A stretch of DNA of 64,000 nt, taken from NCBI GenBank assembly GCA_965219705.1, contig OZ244789.1, positions 2,542,001-2,606,000 of the forward strand, given 5' to 3'. Below the pieces are notes generated by a model. That model worked only from the letters and a program-made list of their open reading frames with translations. It was not told where the DNA came from and searched no databases. The translations under genes and the position numbers were made by a program. This stretch comes from JAJECS01 sp965219705. Lineage in GTDB: Bacteria; Chloroflexota; UBA11872. Positions 32,994 through 41,735 of this stretch are shown one piece after another. Numbering within the stretch: position 1 is the stretch's first letter; every line of letters starts with the position of its first letter.

Positions 32994-34559
32994 CTATGGG
33001 GCGCCGCCCCGTTCGATCGTTTCCGCCAACGCCGAGGCAAGGTGCCGCGCGATGCTCTCGACGGCGGTTCCCGCCGCCCGGCCGTCGGTGGCCAGCTCAC
33101 CCGCCCGGGCGTGCAGCCAAACGCCGAGACGCGCGGCGTCAACCGGGGCAAGGCCCTGCGCCGCCAGCGCGGCCACCGTCCCCGCCAACACGTCACCGGT
33201 TCCCGCCGCGGCCAGCGCCGGGTTCGGCCGCGCCAGCACGTGCAGCTCGTCCTCCGCGGCGATGAACGTCGGCGAGCCCTTGCCGATGACGACCGCTCCG
33301 CTGCGCGACGCGAGCTCGCGCGTCGATTCCATCATCTCGACTCCTCGCGGAGTTCCGTCGAGGCCGAGGAGGCGCCGCATTTCTCCGGGATGGGGTGTGA
33401 GAATCGTGTTCGAACCCAGCGTCCGCAATCGCGCGGCGTCATCGGCGAACGCGTTGAGCCCGTCGGCATCGATGACCGTCGGCACGCCGTGCCGGGCGGC
33501 GGCCGCGAGGTCGCGGGCCAGAGCGTCGCTGCCCCGACTGCGGCCCAGGCCGGGACCGACCAGCAGCGCTGAAGGTTCGCCCAGCGCCGTGACCGCATCC
33601 GCCGACGCCCCGATGCAGCCATCCGCGTTCGTGGGGAGCACCCGAAAGGTGGCCGCGGGTGCCACGGCTGCGCAGGAGCCCACCGCCGCTTCCACGGAAG
33701 CGACCGTCACGATGCCGGCGCCGGCGCCCTGGGCCGCGAGGGCTGCCAGGGCAGGCGCGCCGCGATAGGCCTCCGACCCGCCGACGATGAGCACGCGGCC
33801 GAACGTGCCCTTGTGCGCACTCAGCGGCCGCGCGGGGGCCAGCCGCCGCACTGTCGCCGCGTCGACGACCTGCGCTGCGCCCGACGCGGAAATCGCACAA
33901 GACAGGCCGATGTCGAGCGCCTCGACGATGCCGGCATGGGCAATGCCGGGATGAAGCACCGTGCCGATCTTGATGGGTCCGGTCGCGAGCGTCGCCGTCG
34001 CGCGAAACGCATATCGATCTGCGCGCCCGGTGTCGGCGTCCACGCCGCTTGGGACGTCGATCGCCAGTCGCGGCTGGCCCCTAGCTGCCGGCAGCGCGCG
34101 CAGCACTTCCGCGACCGGACCACGCAGCGGTGGCATGCTGCCGATGCCCAGGAGCCCGTCGACGATACAGGTAGCCGCATGGACATCGCGGCGAAACGGT
34201 CTGGCGTCGCCCTGCCATACGCGCCACCGCGCTCCGGCTGCGCGCGCGGCGTCAACCAGGGGATCGTTGGGTCGCGCGCGCGACGCCCAGCAGATGACGG
34301 CCGCGCCCCTGCGGGCGAGCGCGCGCACCATGATGAGCGCATCCCCGCCATTGTCGCCGGGGCCAACCAATGCCACGATCACGCGCCCGCGCAGTGACCC
34401 GAGGCGACGCTGGGCCGCGACGGCCAGCGCGGCCCCGGCCCGATGCATCAAGTCGACCTCGGGCGCCGCCGCCGACTCCAAACGCCGCATCCCGGCAACG
34501 TCCACGACGCGGTCGAAGGCTGCCCCGGCGGCCCTCACCACCGCCCGCGGCCGCCTCAT
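32994..34559 (-). CDS. nnr: Bifunctional NAD(P)H-hydrate epimerase/dehydratase
   Basis: Repairs hydrated NAD(P)H. The 521-residue fusion has an N-terminal epimerase domain (VIVALVGPGDNGGDALIMVR; IDVPSGVDADTGR) and a C-terminal ADP-dependent dehydratase of the ribokinase-like fold (RVLIVGGSEAYRGAPAL; LTPHPGEMRRLLG; AAAGTGDVLAGTVAALAAQG). The frame could extend to 34724, but the ATG at 34559 overlaps the acpS stop as ATGA and begins just before the conserved region. It is the last gene of the yebC-ruv-acpS run and converges with plsY. Confidence 0.95.
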   Translation of the reverse strand: MRRPRAVVRAAGAAFDRVVDVAGMRRLESAAAPEVDLMHRAGAALAVAAQRRLGSLRGRVIVALVGPGDNGGDALIMVRALARRGAAVICWASRARPNDPLVDAARAAGARWRVWQGDARPFRRDVHAATCIVDGLLGIGSMPPLRGPVAEVLRALPAARGQPRLAIDVPSGVDADTGRADRYAFRATATLATGPIKIGTVLHPGIAHAGIVEALDIGLSCAISASGAAQVVDAATVRRLAPARPLSAHKGTFGRVLIVGGSEAYRGAPALAALAAQGAGAGIVTVASVEAAVGSCAAVAPAATFRVLPTNADGCIGASADAVTALGEPSALLVGPGLGRSRGSDALARDLAAAARHGVPTVIDADGLNAFADDAARLRTLGSNTILTPHPGEMRRLLGLDGTPRGVEMMESTRELASRSGAVVIGKGSPTFIAAEDELHVLARPNPALAAAGTGDVLAGTVAALAAQGLAPVDAARLGVWLHARAGELATDGRAAGTAVESIARHLASALAETIERGGAP

Positions 34560-34936
34560 GCGCCGATGAGAGCCACGACGAATGCGATGGCCTGCTCGCG
34601 GCCGTGGGTCAGGCTGATGTCGAGATCCGTGATGCCGAGGTGATCCGCCCGTCGCTGCGCGGCTCCGTGAAGGCGTACCAGGGGCTTGCCGCGCCGGTCG
34701 TTCACGATCTCGATCTCCTTCCACAGGACGCCGCGCATACCCGTACCGAGCGCTTTGGACACGGCCTCCTTGGCCGCGAAGCGCGCGGCGAGCTCCTCGG
34801 CGCGTCCGCGGCTCCTCGATTGCTCGGCAGCCGTGTAGATGCGGTTGAGAAACCGCGAGCCGTAGCGATGATGTGCCTGGCGGATGCGCTCGATCTCGAT
34901 GAGATCCACGCCGGTGCGGACCTGAACGCCGTTCAC
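34556..34936 (-). CDS. acpS: Holo-[acyl-carrier-protein] synthase
   Basis: Transfers 4'-phosphopantetheine from CoA to acyl carrier protein. The 126-residue protein has GVDLIEIERI (metal-binding D11) and RFAAKEAVSKALGTG with the catalytic Glu, matching AcpS length and order. It lies 7 bp from the FecR-like gene upstream and overlaps nnr as ATGA; acpS-nnr adjacency is common in bacteria. Confidence 0.95.
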   Translation of the reverse strand: MNGVQVRTGVDLIEIERIRQAHHRYGSRFLNRIYTAAEQSRSRGRAEELAARFAAKEAVSKALGTGMRGVLWKEIEIVNDRRGKPLVRLHGAAQRRADHLGITDLDISLTHGREQAIAFVVALIGA

Positions 34937-34943
34937 GTTGGCG

Positions 34944-36176
34944 TCAGTGCCCGGTTATCTCAACGCGGCGAATCGAGGAGTCGTACTCCCAGCCGCTGCC
35001 GAGCAACTCGATTCGGCGCAGCTTGACAGGCGGCGGCTGCAGCGCCCCGAGGAGATCATCCACTTCCAGCGTCGCCCATTGGCCGCGGGGAACCAGCCGA
35101 CCCAGCTTGACGCTGAGGCCGGCATCGTTCTGGTAGTAGAACCCGGCGCCCCAGATTTGCTCGCTGCCATTGTCGTCCACGTAGACCAAGCGAACCATCA
35201 ACGGATACTCGGTGCCGGCGGTACCGCCGCCGGAGAGGCTTTGCAGATCCGTGCGTGCCTCCAGGCGCAACCGCAGCGCCATGAGGTCGCGCGTGTCGAG
35301 GTCCAGAAGTTGCATGACGCCGCTCTCGCCGTGTCGGTCGATCGGCGTTCCTTCGCTCAGCCGCACAAAGCGCAGCGTGCCGTCGCTGGCTTCAATACGG
35401 CCCTGCGGCCCGGCCTCCGTGTCGAAGAGACTTTGCCATGGTCCGTTGCCGATGTCGCTGGCGAAGAGCGAATCTTCGATGAGGTCACGGTCGATCGGCA
35501 GCGGCCCAACGAGTCCGGAGGCCGTGCCGAATTCCGCCCGCGATTGACTGATGATGCGCACCGAGCGACTGCCGAGGCTCACCATGGCCCGCCCGAGGCG
35601 CACGGCCACCTGACCGGGGCCTTCGACTGGGCGCTCGACCAGGTAGCTCCCCTCGGCCAGGTCTAGGCGCGCGTTGTCAACCAGCACCGCAATCTCGCGC
35701 TCCGGCGAATGCGGATGGCGGCTCACGCCAAGGCGCACTTGACCGGTAAACAGCCGCACCTCCGAGTCCTGTGATTGCTCATTGAACCGCCCGAATTGCA
35801 TGCGCTGCAGCGCTAGCTCGGTGTCGTTGAACAGCAGGAGGGTGCTGCCGTCAGGCAGGCTGACCAGCGCGCGCGACCGATCGTCCGTCCGCAGCCGCGT
35901 TCCCTCCGGCACGTCGGCAGTTGCCGCGAGTTGGCGCCACGTTGCGGCCGCCGGCGGTTGGTAGAGCACGGTGCCCTCAATGACGACAGCCTGGCTGCCG
36001 CGCGCCTCTTGCACCAGGCCCAGCACCGCGCTGACTCCAAGCGGCACGAAGACCACCAACGCGACGAAGACAATGAACGACCCGAGCAGCGCGACCCACG
36101 CGAGCATTTGCATGCTGCGGTATGTCTCAGTCTCGGGGGCTGCTTGGCGTGTCGTGAGATCGATCTCGGCGCGCAT
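34944..36176 (-). CDS. Membrane-anchored FecR-like protein
   Basis: This 410-residue protein is not recognised as a named gene. A single strong transmembrane segment (MLAWVALLGSFIVFVALVVF, about 24-43) separates a short cytoplasmic tail from an extracellular part. Residues about 85-200 look like a FecR-type beta domain (EGTRLRTDDRSRALVSLPDG; VRLFTGQVRLGVSR; AVLVDNARLDLAEGSYLVER). The C-terminal 150 residues form a jelly-roll-like region (LRFVRLSEGT; LMALRLRLEARTDL). It sits between acylphosphatase and acpS with 7-9 bp spacers, an odd position for an envelope protein. No sigma factor is nearby, so FecI-type signalling is not implied. Confidence 0.6.
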   Translation of the reverse strand: MRAEIDLTTRQAAPETETYRSMQMLAWVALLGSFIVFVALVVFVPLGVSAVLGLVQEARGSQAVVIEGTVLYQPPAAATWRQLAATADVPEGTRLRTDDRSRALVSLPDGSTLLLFNDTELALQRMQFGRFNEQSQDSEVRLFTGQVRLGVSRHPHSPEREIAVLVDNARLDLAEGSYLVERPVEGPGQVAVRLGRAMVSLGSRSVRIISQSRAEFGTASGLVGPLPIDRDLIEDSLFASDIGNGPWQSLFDTEAGPQGRIEASDGTLRFVRLSEGTPIDRHGESGVMQLLDLDTRDLMALRLRLEARTDLQSLSGGGTAGTEYPLMVRLVYVDDNGSEQIWGAGFYYQNDAGLSVKLGRLVPRGQWATLEVDDLLGALQPPPVKLRRIELLGSGWEYDSSIRRVEITGH

Positions 36177-36185
36177 CTGCCTAGT

Positions 36186-36461
36186 TTAGGAGCGAATCGT
36201 AAAGCCCGTGAATTCACCGGTCGTCGCGGCCCACCCGACATCGATGCGCACCACGCGAGCGCCCGGGGGGCCGATCCGCAGCTGCTCGAGCCATGCATCG
36301 AGGGCCGCCTGACTCCCCTCGGCGCAGAGTTCGACGGAGTGACCGTCCAACCGATTGCGCGCGAAGCCGCTCAACTCGAGTCGCCAAGCATGCGCCTGGG
36401 CGAAGTAGCGAAACGCGACACCCTGCACCCGGCCATGCACCGTTGCGGCAAGGCGGGGCAC
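36186..36461 (-). CDS. acyP: Acylphosphatase
   Basis: Small acylphosphatase of 91 residues hydrolysing carboxyl-phosphate bonds. VHGRVQGVAFRYF near the N-terminus gives the phosphate loop and catalytic Arg, and GFARNRLDGHSVEL the catalytic Asn region. The frame stays open far upstream in the shadow of ruvB, but the GTG at 36461, 7 bp after the ruvB stop, gives the standard family start and length. Confidence 0.9.
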   Translation of the reverse strand: MPRLAATVHGRVQGVAFRYFAQAHAWRLELSGFARNRLDGHSVELCAEGSQAALDAWLEQLRIGPPGARVVRIDVGWAATTGEFTGFTIRS

Positions 36462-36468
36462 GGCAGCG

Positions 36469-37503
36469 TCAGAGCAGCGAGCCCTGCTGCGTTCCAGGGT
36501 CGCGGGTGGTGAAGCCCAGGTGCTCATACGCCTTGGGCGTGGCCACGCGGCCACGGGACGTCCGTGCAAGGAAGCCGGCCTGCAACAGGTAGGGCTCATA
36601 GTGGGATTCCAGCGTGGTGACCTCCTCGGCAACCGTGGCGGCCAAGGACTGGAGCCCGACCGGTCCCCCGCCGTAGGACTCGACGATCGTGGTGAGGATG
36701 CGTCGATCCATGCCGTCCAGGCCCTCGGGATCCACGCCCATGTCCTCGAGCGCTTGTTCGGCAATCGCTTCGGTTACCACGCCGTCCGCCTCGACCTCGG
36801 CAAAGTCGCGTACCCGCCGCAGCAGCCGGTTGCAGACTCGCGCCGTGCCGCGCGCCCGCCGCGCAATGGCCACGGCTCCTGCCGGCACGACCGGCACGCC
36901 GAGAATGCGTGCCGAGCGGAGCACGATCTGGGCGCACTCATCGGGCGAGTAGAAGTCGAGGCGATAGGACTCGCCAAAACGGTCGCTCAGCGCCGGCGTG
37001 AGCTGTCCGTGCCGGGTCGTGGCTCCGACGACCGTGAACCGCGGCAGGTCCAGCCGATACGTGCGCGCATGCGGCTTGCCTGCGCCGACGACGATGTCCA
37101 GCGCGAAATCCTCCATGGCTGGGTAGAGAATTTCTTCGACCGTCTTGCCCAGCCGGTGAATCTCATCGATGAAGAGGACCTCGCCGTGCTCCAGGCTGCT
37201 CAACGTCGCGGCGAGATCACCCGGACGTTCGAGCGCCGGTCCCGACGTGACGTGCAGCCGGCCCTCCATCTCGGTGGCGATGATGTTGGCCAGCGTGGTC
37301 TTGCCCAGTCCGGGTGGTCCGGCGAGCAAGATGTGGTCGACGGGCTCGGCGCGCTGCCGTGCCGCTTCGATCATCAAGCGCAGGCCGCGCTTGACCCGCG
37401 GCTGGCCGATGAATTCGTCGTCCGCGAGGCTGACGGGCCGCAGTGTGGTCTCGAGGCTGCCATCCTCCCCGCCGGCATCGGTGGCGACGATGCGTTCGGT
37501 CAC
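36469..37503 (-). CDS. ruvB: Holliday junction helicase motor RuvB
   Basis: AAA+ motor that drives branch migration with RuvA. The 344-residue protein has the N-terminal LRPVSLADDEFIGQ, Walker A GPPGLGKTT (62-70), Walker B ILFIDEIHRL-type (VLFIDEIHRLGK), sensor ATTRHGQLTPALSDRFG, and a winged-helix C-terminus (GPVGLQSLAATVAEE; YLLQAGFLARTSRGRVAT). Its GTG overlaps the ruvA stop as GTGA. Confidence 0.97.
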   Translation of the reverse strand: MTERIVATDAGGEDGSLETTLRPVSLADDEFIGQPRVKRGLRLMIEAARQRAEPVDHILLAGPPGLGKTTLANIIATEMEGRLHVTSGPALERPGDLAATLSSLEHGEVLFIDEIHRLGKTVEEILYPAMEDFALDIVVGAGKPHARTYRLDLPRFTVVGATTRHGQLTPALSDRFGESYRLDFYSPDECAQIVLRSARILGVPVVPAGAVAIARRARGTARVCNRLLRRVRDFAEVEADGVVTEAIAEQALEDMGVDPEGLDGMDRRILTTIVESYGGGPVGLQSLAATVAEEVTTLESHYEPYLLQAGFLARTSRGRVATPKAYEHLGFTTRDPGTQQGSLL

Positions 37504-38078
37504 GGCGCGACTCGCGTGCCGAGGATGCGCAGGGCCGCGGCGATCCGCTCCTCCACCCGGAGGTTCGTTGCGGCGATTTGCTCAAGCGCGAACTGAGCCT
37601 CGACGCGCGTATACCCGAGTCCTACGAGCGCGTCGAGCGCCTCATCGCCCCCGGCCGGCCCGAGCCTGATCCCGGGCTCAGGCACCAGCTTCCCGCGCAA
37701 CTCCAGGATGACGCGGCTCGCCAGCTTGCGCCCGATGCCGGACACGGCCTGGAACGGGGCCGGGTCTTCGTCGTCGAGCGCCTGGATGATGCGACTGACC
37801 GGGTGGCTCGAGAGCACCCGCACGGCCATCCGCGGTCCCACGCCGTTCACGTCCAGCAGGTGCCGATACATCTCCAGCTCTTGGGGCGACTCGAAGCCGG
37901 CCAAGATGGCCGCATCCGAGCCGATGTGCGTATGCGTGTGGAGTTGCACGGGTTGTCCGCGGGCCTTGCGCGCCCGCGCCGGAACGGCGACTTCCAGCCC
38001 GAGACCCGTGCCGTCGACTTTGACCACCAGCGAGTCGTCGCCGGTGCGCACGACGACGCCCTCGAGATACCCGATCAT
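37500..38078 (-). CDS. ruvA: Holliday junction-binding RuvA
   Basis: Tetrameric junction-binding partner of RuvB, 192 residues. It starts MIGYLEGVVV with an OB-fold, then two helix-hairpin-helix motifs (LLDVNGVGPRMAVRVLS; FQAVSGIGRKLASRVILELR), a flexible linker and a C-terminal RuvB-contact domain (EALDALVGLGYTRVEAQFAL). The ATG at 38078 overlaps the ruvC stop (ATGA). Confidence 0.97.
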   Translation of the reverse strand: MIGYLEGVVVRTGDDSLVVKVDGTGLGLEVAVPARARKARGQPVQLHTHTHIGSDAAILAGFESPQELEMYRHLLDVNGVGPRMAVRVLSSHPVSRIIQALDDEDPAPFQAVSGIGRKLASRVILELRGKLVPEPGIRLGPAGGDEALDALVGLGYTRVEAQFALEQIAATNLRVEERIAAALRILGTRVAP

Positions 38079-38584
38079 CGAGCGCGCAGGGTCCGCTCGA
38101 GCGTGCGCGTGCGGATCGAGTGCTGGTGGCACACCGCCGTTGCAAGCGCGTCGGCGGCGTGGTCCGAGTCCGGTGCGGTGGGCATGCGCAGCAGCCGGGC
38201 CACCATGGTTTGCACCGCGGCCTTCTCCGCGTTGCCGTAGCCAGTCACGGCCAGCTTGATCTCGGGCGGCGCATATTCTTCCACGGGCAGCCCGTGGTCG
38301 GCCGCCACCAGGTGGACCACGCCCGTCGCGTAAGCGACTTGCGCGGCTGTCGTCAGCCGTCGCGCATACCCCAGGCGCTCAAGCGCGACGTCGGTGACTG
38401 GATACTGCTCGACGAGTGCGGCCAGCGCGTCTCGGATTGTTGCCAGTCTGGTTCCGAGCGGCTCACCGGCCCGGGTGGTGATGCACCCAAAGTCGATGGC
38501 GCGCGCGTCGCGTGGACCGGCGACGATTCCATATCCACAGCGCGCGGTCCCGGGATCGATTCCCAACGTCACCATGTCAGGCAC
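38075..38584 (-). CDS. ruvC: Holliday junction resolvase RuvC
   Basis: RNase H-fold endonuclease that resolves junctions, 169 residues. The acidic residues are present: D10 in TLGIDPG, Glu in VALERLGYA, and the final pair in DSDHAADALATAVCH. A second in-frame start (GTG 38572 after ATG 38575) is possible. It lies 23 bp after yebC and overlaps ruvA. Confidence 0.96.
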   Translation of the reverse strand: MPDMVTLGIDPGTARCGYGIVAGPRDARAIDFGCITTRAGEPLGTRLATIRDALAALVEQYPVTDVALERLGYARRLTTAAQVAYATGVVHLVAADHGLPVEEYAPPEIKLAVTGYGNAEKAAVQTMVARLLRMPTAPDSDHAADALATAVCHQHSIRTRTLERTLRAR

Positions 38585-38607
38585 GGACGCCGGACCCTTG
38601 AACGACG

Positions 38608-39363
38608 CTAGGAGGCCACTTGTGCGAGCAGATCGTCGCTGATCTCCAGCGTGGTGTAGACGCGCTGCACGTCGTCGAGTTCCTCGATCGCCTCGGCCAT
38701 GCGGATGGCCTGGGCCGCGTGGCTTGAGGCTAGCGGCATGGGGGTGGTCGGCTCATGGACCAGATCGGCGGAGGTGACCTGATACCCGGCGTCGGCGAGC
38801 GCGGTTCGCATGCGTGCCAAATCCGCTGCCGGCGTCGAAATGTGCACCGCCGCGTCCTCGTGCTCGACGTCCAACGCGCCGGCGTCGATGGCCATCAACT
38901 CGATTTCTTCGGGATCGGTATCCCCGACCGCAATCGCCAGACTGCCGCGCACCTCGAACTGCCAGGCCACCGAGCCGGAATCGGCAAACGTGCCGCCAAG
39001 CCGCGTCAGGGCATTGCGCACCTCGGCCACGGCGCGGTTGCGATTGTCCGTGACGACTTCGATAAGCAAGCCCACGCCCGCGGGCCCGTAGGCCTCGTAG
39101 GTCAACTCTTCGAGCGTTGCCCCGTCACCGGGGCCGCCGCCGGTCCCGCGCTCGATCGAGCGCTCGATCGTGTTCTTGGGCATGTTCGCGGCGCGAGCCT
39201 TGGCGAGCGCCTGTTCAAGCCGGAAGTTCCCGCTGGGATCGGCCCCGCCCCCCTGCACGGCGACGGTGATCTCGCGCCCGATCTTCGTGTAGAGCTGCCC
39301 GCGCTTCGAGTCGTTCGCGGCTTTCTGGCGCTTGATCTGTGACCACTTGGAATGGCCGGACAC
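38608..39363 (-). CDS. yebC: YebC/PmpR family protein
   Basis: YebC-family protein of about 251 residues, proposed as a transcriptional regulator and more recently linked to translation of difficult motifs. It has the canonical SGHSKWSQIKRQKAANDSKR start, NMPKNTIERSIERGTG and YEAYGPAGVGLLIEV. Two GTG codons are candidates. The one at 39363 has AGGGG eight bases upstream and gives the usual N-terminus. It is first in the yebC-ruvC-ruvA-ruvB run, a widely conserved order. Confidence 0.95.
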   Translation of the reverse strand: MSGHSKWSQIKRQKAANDSKRGQLYTKIGREITVAVQGGGADPSGNFRLEQALAKARAANMPKNTIERSIERGTGGGPGDGATLEELTYEAYGPAGVGLLIEVVTDNRNRAVAEVRNALTRLGGTFADSGSVAWQFEVRGSLAIAVGDTDPEEIELMAIDAGALDVEHEDAAVHISTPAADLARMRTALADAGYQVTSADLVHEPTTPMPLASSHAAQAIRMAEAIEELDDVQRVYTTLEISDDLLAQVAS

Positions 39364-39496
39364 TGCCTGCACCCCTATCGAGCCACGAAGGATTTCTCGA
39401 AGTATAGGATAGAGTTGTTCGCTGTTTGTGCGTACCCTGAATCACGAGCACCGAGCGCGGGCTATGCTGGCGCGGACCTACGAGACTTCGCTTGCC

Positions 39497-40822
39497 ATGG
39501 CACCGAAATCTTCCCAACCGCACGCTGCGTCGGCGGCGTTGTTCGAGCGCGCGCGTCGCGTGACCCCGGGCGGGGTCAACACGTCGCTGCGCAAGGTCGC
39601 GCCGCAAATCGGCTGGTCGCGCGCGTCGGGCGCCTACATGTACGACGTCGATGGCAACGCCTATCTCGACTATCACGCTGCGTTTGGCCCCATCATTCTG
39701 GGTCACGCGCACCCCGGCGTGGCCGCTGGCGTGGCGGCGCAGCAGGGCACGCTGGACCTCACGGGCGTCGGAACCAGCGAGCTCGAGATTCGTGCGGCCG
39801 AGAAGATCGTGGCGCACGTGCCATCGGCGGAGCAGGTGCTGTTCTGCACCTCAGGCTCCGAGGCCACCTACCACGCGGTGCGGGTCGCGCGCGGGGCTAC
39901 GGGCCGCCGGGCAATCGTCAAGTTCCAGGGGCATTTCCACGGCTGGCACGACCACCTGCTCGCCAACGTCATTTCCGCGCCCGACCGTGTGGGCCGGCTG
40001 GACCCGCTGTCGTCCGGCATCCTGCCGGACGTGCACGCGGAGTTGATCGTGCTCGAATTCAACGACCTGGAGGCGCTGGAGCGCGTCGTGGCTGAGCGCG
40101 GTCACGACATCGCGGCCGTGATTCTGGAACCCATCCCGCACGCGATCGGCGTGGTGATGCCCGAGCAGGAATTCCTCACGCGCCTGCGGGCGTTGACCCG
40201 CGATCACGGGATCGTGCTCGTATTCGACGAGGTTGTCACCGGCTTTCGGCATGCGTTGGGCGGCTATCAGGCCATCAGCGGCGTCACTCCGGACCTGACG
40301 ACGTTGGGCAAGGCGATGGCCAACGGCTATCCCTGCGCGGCCATTTGCGGCCGGCGCGACCTGATGCAGCATTTCAACACGTCCGACGGCGACGTGTTCT
40401 TCTCGGGCACCTTCAACGGGCATCCGCTGGCGATGGCAGCCTGCCTGGCCACGATCGAGGTGCTCGAGCAGCCTGGGTTCTACGAGCGCCTATTCGACAT
40501 GGGTGATCGTATGCGGCGTGGCCTCGAAGCCATCATCCAGCGGCTGGGCATCGAGGCCTTCCCCAGCCAGTTCGGCTCGGTGTTCGTGACGTACTTTATG
40601 CCGCCACCAGCCGTTTCCTACCGCGATCTCCTGCGCAACGACGACGAGTTCTACATCGATTTCCACCGCGGGATGCTGGACCGCGGTTTCTACATGCTGC
40701 CAATGGCCCTGAAACGCAACCACATCTCGGCAGCGCATACGGAGGCCGATATCGACCGCACGCTGGAGGCTGCCGACGAGGTCTTGACGGCGCTGGCACA
40801 GGGCCGTCCCGTCACGCGCTAG
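39497..40822 (+). CDS. Class III aminotransferase, glutamate-1-semialdehyde aminomutase-like
   Basis: PLP enzyme of about 441 residues. LFERARRVTPGGVNTSLR and LDYHAAFGPIILGHAHP match the GSA aminomutase branch; LVFDEVVTGFRH holds the PLP-pyridine Asp, and TTLGKAMANGYPCAAICG the Schiff-base Lys. HemL itself is usually nearer 430 residues with a strict GGxxSP start. The variant GVNTSLR and its place beside sugar-acid genes favour a catabolic aminotransferase or epimerase. Met at 39497 begins close to the conserved start; an upstream ATG at 39464 is possible. It diverges from yebC and converges with a DHDPS-like gene. Confidence 0.85.
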   Translation: MAPKSSQPHAASAALFERARRVTPGGVNTSLRKVAPQIGWSRASGAYMYDVDGNAYLDYHAAFGPIILGHAHPGVAAGVAAQQGTLDLTGVGTSELEIRAAEKIVAHVPSAEQVLFCTSGSEATYHAVRVARGATGRRAIVKFQGHFHGWHDHLLANVISAPDRVGRLDPLSSGILPDVHAELIVLEFNDLEALERVVAERGHDIAAVILEPIPHAIGVVMPEQEFLTRLRALTRDHGIVLVFDEVVTGFRHALGGYQAISGVTPDLTTLGKAMANGYPCAAICGRRDLMQHFNTSDGDVFFSGTFNGHPLAMAACLATIEVLEQPGFYERLFDMGDRMRRGLEAIIQRLGIEAFPSQFGSVFVTYFMPPPAVSYRDLLRNDDEFYIDFHRGMLDRGFYMLPMALKRNHISAAHTEADIDRTLEAADEVLTALAQGRPVTR

Positions 40823-41735
40823 CCGGGCCCAACTCGTCCTCGATTTGGCAGATCAGCTCGATCAGCTCGTCCGCGACCCGGGCATGGTAGCCGTCGAACG
40901 CCATGATCGGCTCGCGCACGCGGGCGGTCGCGAACAGGCCGCGACGCACGCAGTAACGCTTGTAGAAGTGGATCGAGATGTCCACGAACTGGTGCGCGAA
41001 GGCCAGGAATGGCACGACGCGGTGAAACAGCTCCCGCGCTTCGTCGCGGCGACCGGCGCGGTGCAGCCGGTCGATATGCACGAAGGGTCGGTTGATTGCC
41101 GTGGTGGTCATGAAGTGCGTGCCGCGGTCGAGAGCCTCGATCAGCTGCGGCAAGGACCAGCCGCAGCCGATCGTGAGCCGGCCGTCGGTGGCGTCGATGA
41201 GCTCGGTGGTCTTGGCGCCCGAGGGCACTGTCTCCAGCTTGAGGCACCTGAAGGTTGGCAGCTCATCCCAGAGCTGCAGCAGCGTGTCGCGGGCCATGCC
41301 GTAGCCGCCCCAATGCAGGTCTTGAATCATGAACATCCGCATGCCGGCGCGGGCGACCTGGTGGAAGTAGCGCACGGCCCCGTCGTGATCCTCGATCAGG
41401 GGCACCGGCACGGCGCAGAGCACGCCGTCCGCGCCAAGGGCCACGGCATCCTCCGCCAGGGCGCGGGCGCGCCGCGCGTCCGGATCGCTGGCGCCAGCCA
41501 CGATGGTGACGCGCCCATCGACGATTTGCAGCACCTCGCGCACATAGGCATGCCGCTCATCGGGCGTGAGCTTGGCGACCTCACTTGCCACCGCGGGAAC
41601 GATGAACCCGCTCACGCCGTCGGCGATGCCTTCCTCGAGCAAGCGTTCGAGGGATGCGGTGTCGAGCTTGTCGTCGTGCGTGAATGGGGTGTTGACGATC
41701 GGTACCACGCCGGTGAGCGGGTAGAGCTCCTTCAC
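40812..41735 (-). CDS. DHDPS/NAL-family aldolase A
   Basis: TIM-barrel lyase of the dihydrodipicolinate synthase/N-acetylneuraminate lyase family, 307 residues. GVVPIVNTPFTHDDKLD is the family opening, GFIVPAVASEVAKLTPDER the pyruvate-site region, and CLKLETVP carries the Schiff-base Lys. The conserved YN-type tyrosine segment is FMIQDLHWGGYG, unlike true DapA. With an SDR and a sugar isomerase overlapping upstream, a 2-keto-3-deoxy sugar-acid aldolase or dehydratase is more likely than lysine synthesis. Its ATG overlaps the SDR stop by 4 bp. Confidence 0.85.
   Translation of the reverse strand: MKELYPLTGVVPIVNTPFTHDDKLDTASLERLLEEGIADGVSGFIVPAVASEVAKLTPDERHAYVREVLQIVDGRVTIVAGASDPDARRARALAEDAVALGADGVLCAVPVPLIEDHDGAVRYFHQVARAGMRMFMIQDLHWGGYGMARDTLLQLWDELPTFRCLKLETVPSGAKTTELIDATDGRLTIGCGWSLPQLIEALDRGTHFMTTTAINRPFVHIDRLHRAGRRDEARELFHRVVPFLAFAHQFVDISIHFYKRYCVRRGLFATARVREPIMAFDGYHARVADELIELICQIEDELGPASA

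Noticed and set aside
36462..36764. N-terminal extension of acylphosphatase
   Set aside because: It lies in the shadow of ruvB, is low complexity, and the GTG at 36461 gives exact family length.
39497..40822. Haem pathway hemL
   Set aside because: The PLP core fits the GSA aminomutase branch, but the GVNTSLR start and the catabolic neighbourhood argue against a firm hemL name.
40812..41735. Lysine pathway dapA
   Set aside because: The Schiff-base lysine is present, but the tyrosine segment is altered and the operon carries an SDR and a sugar isomerase, not lysine genes.
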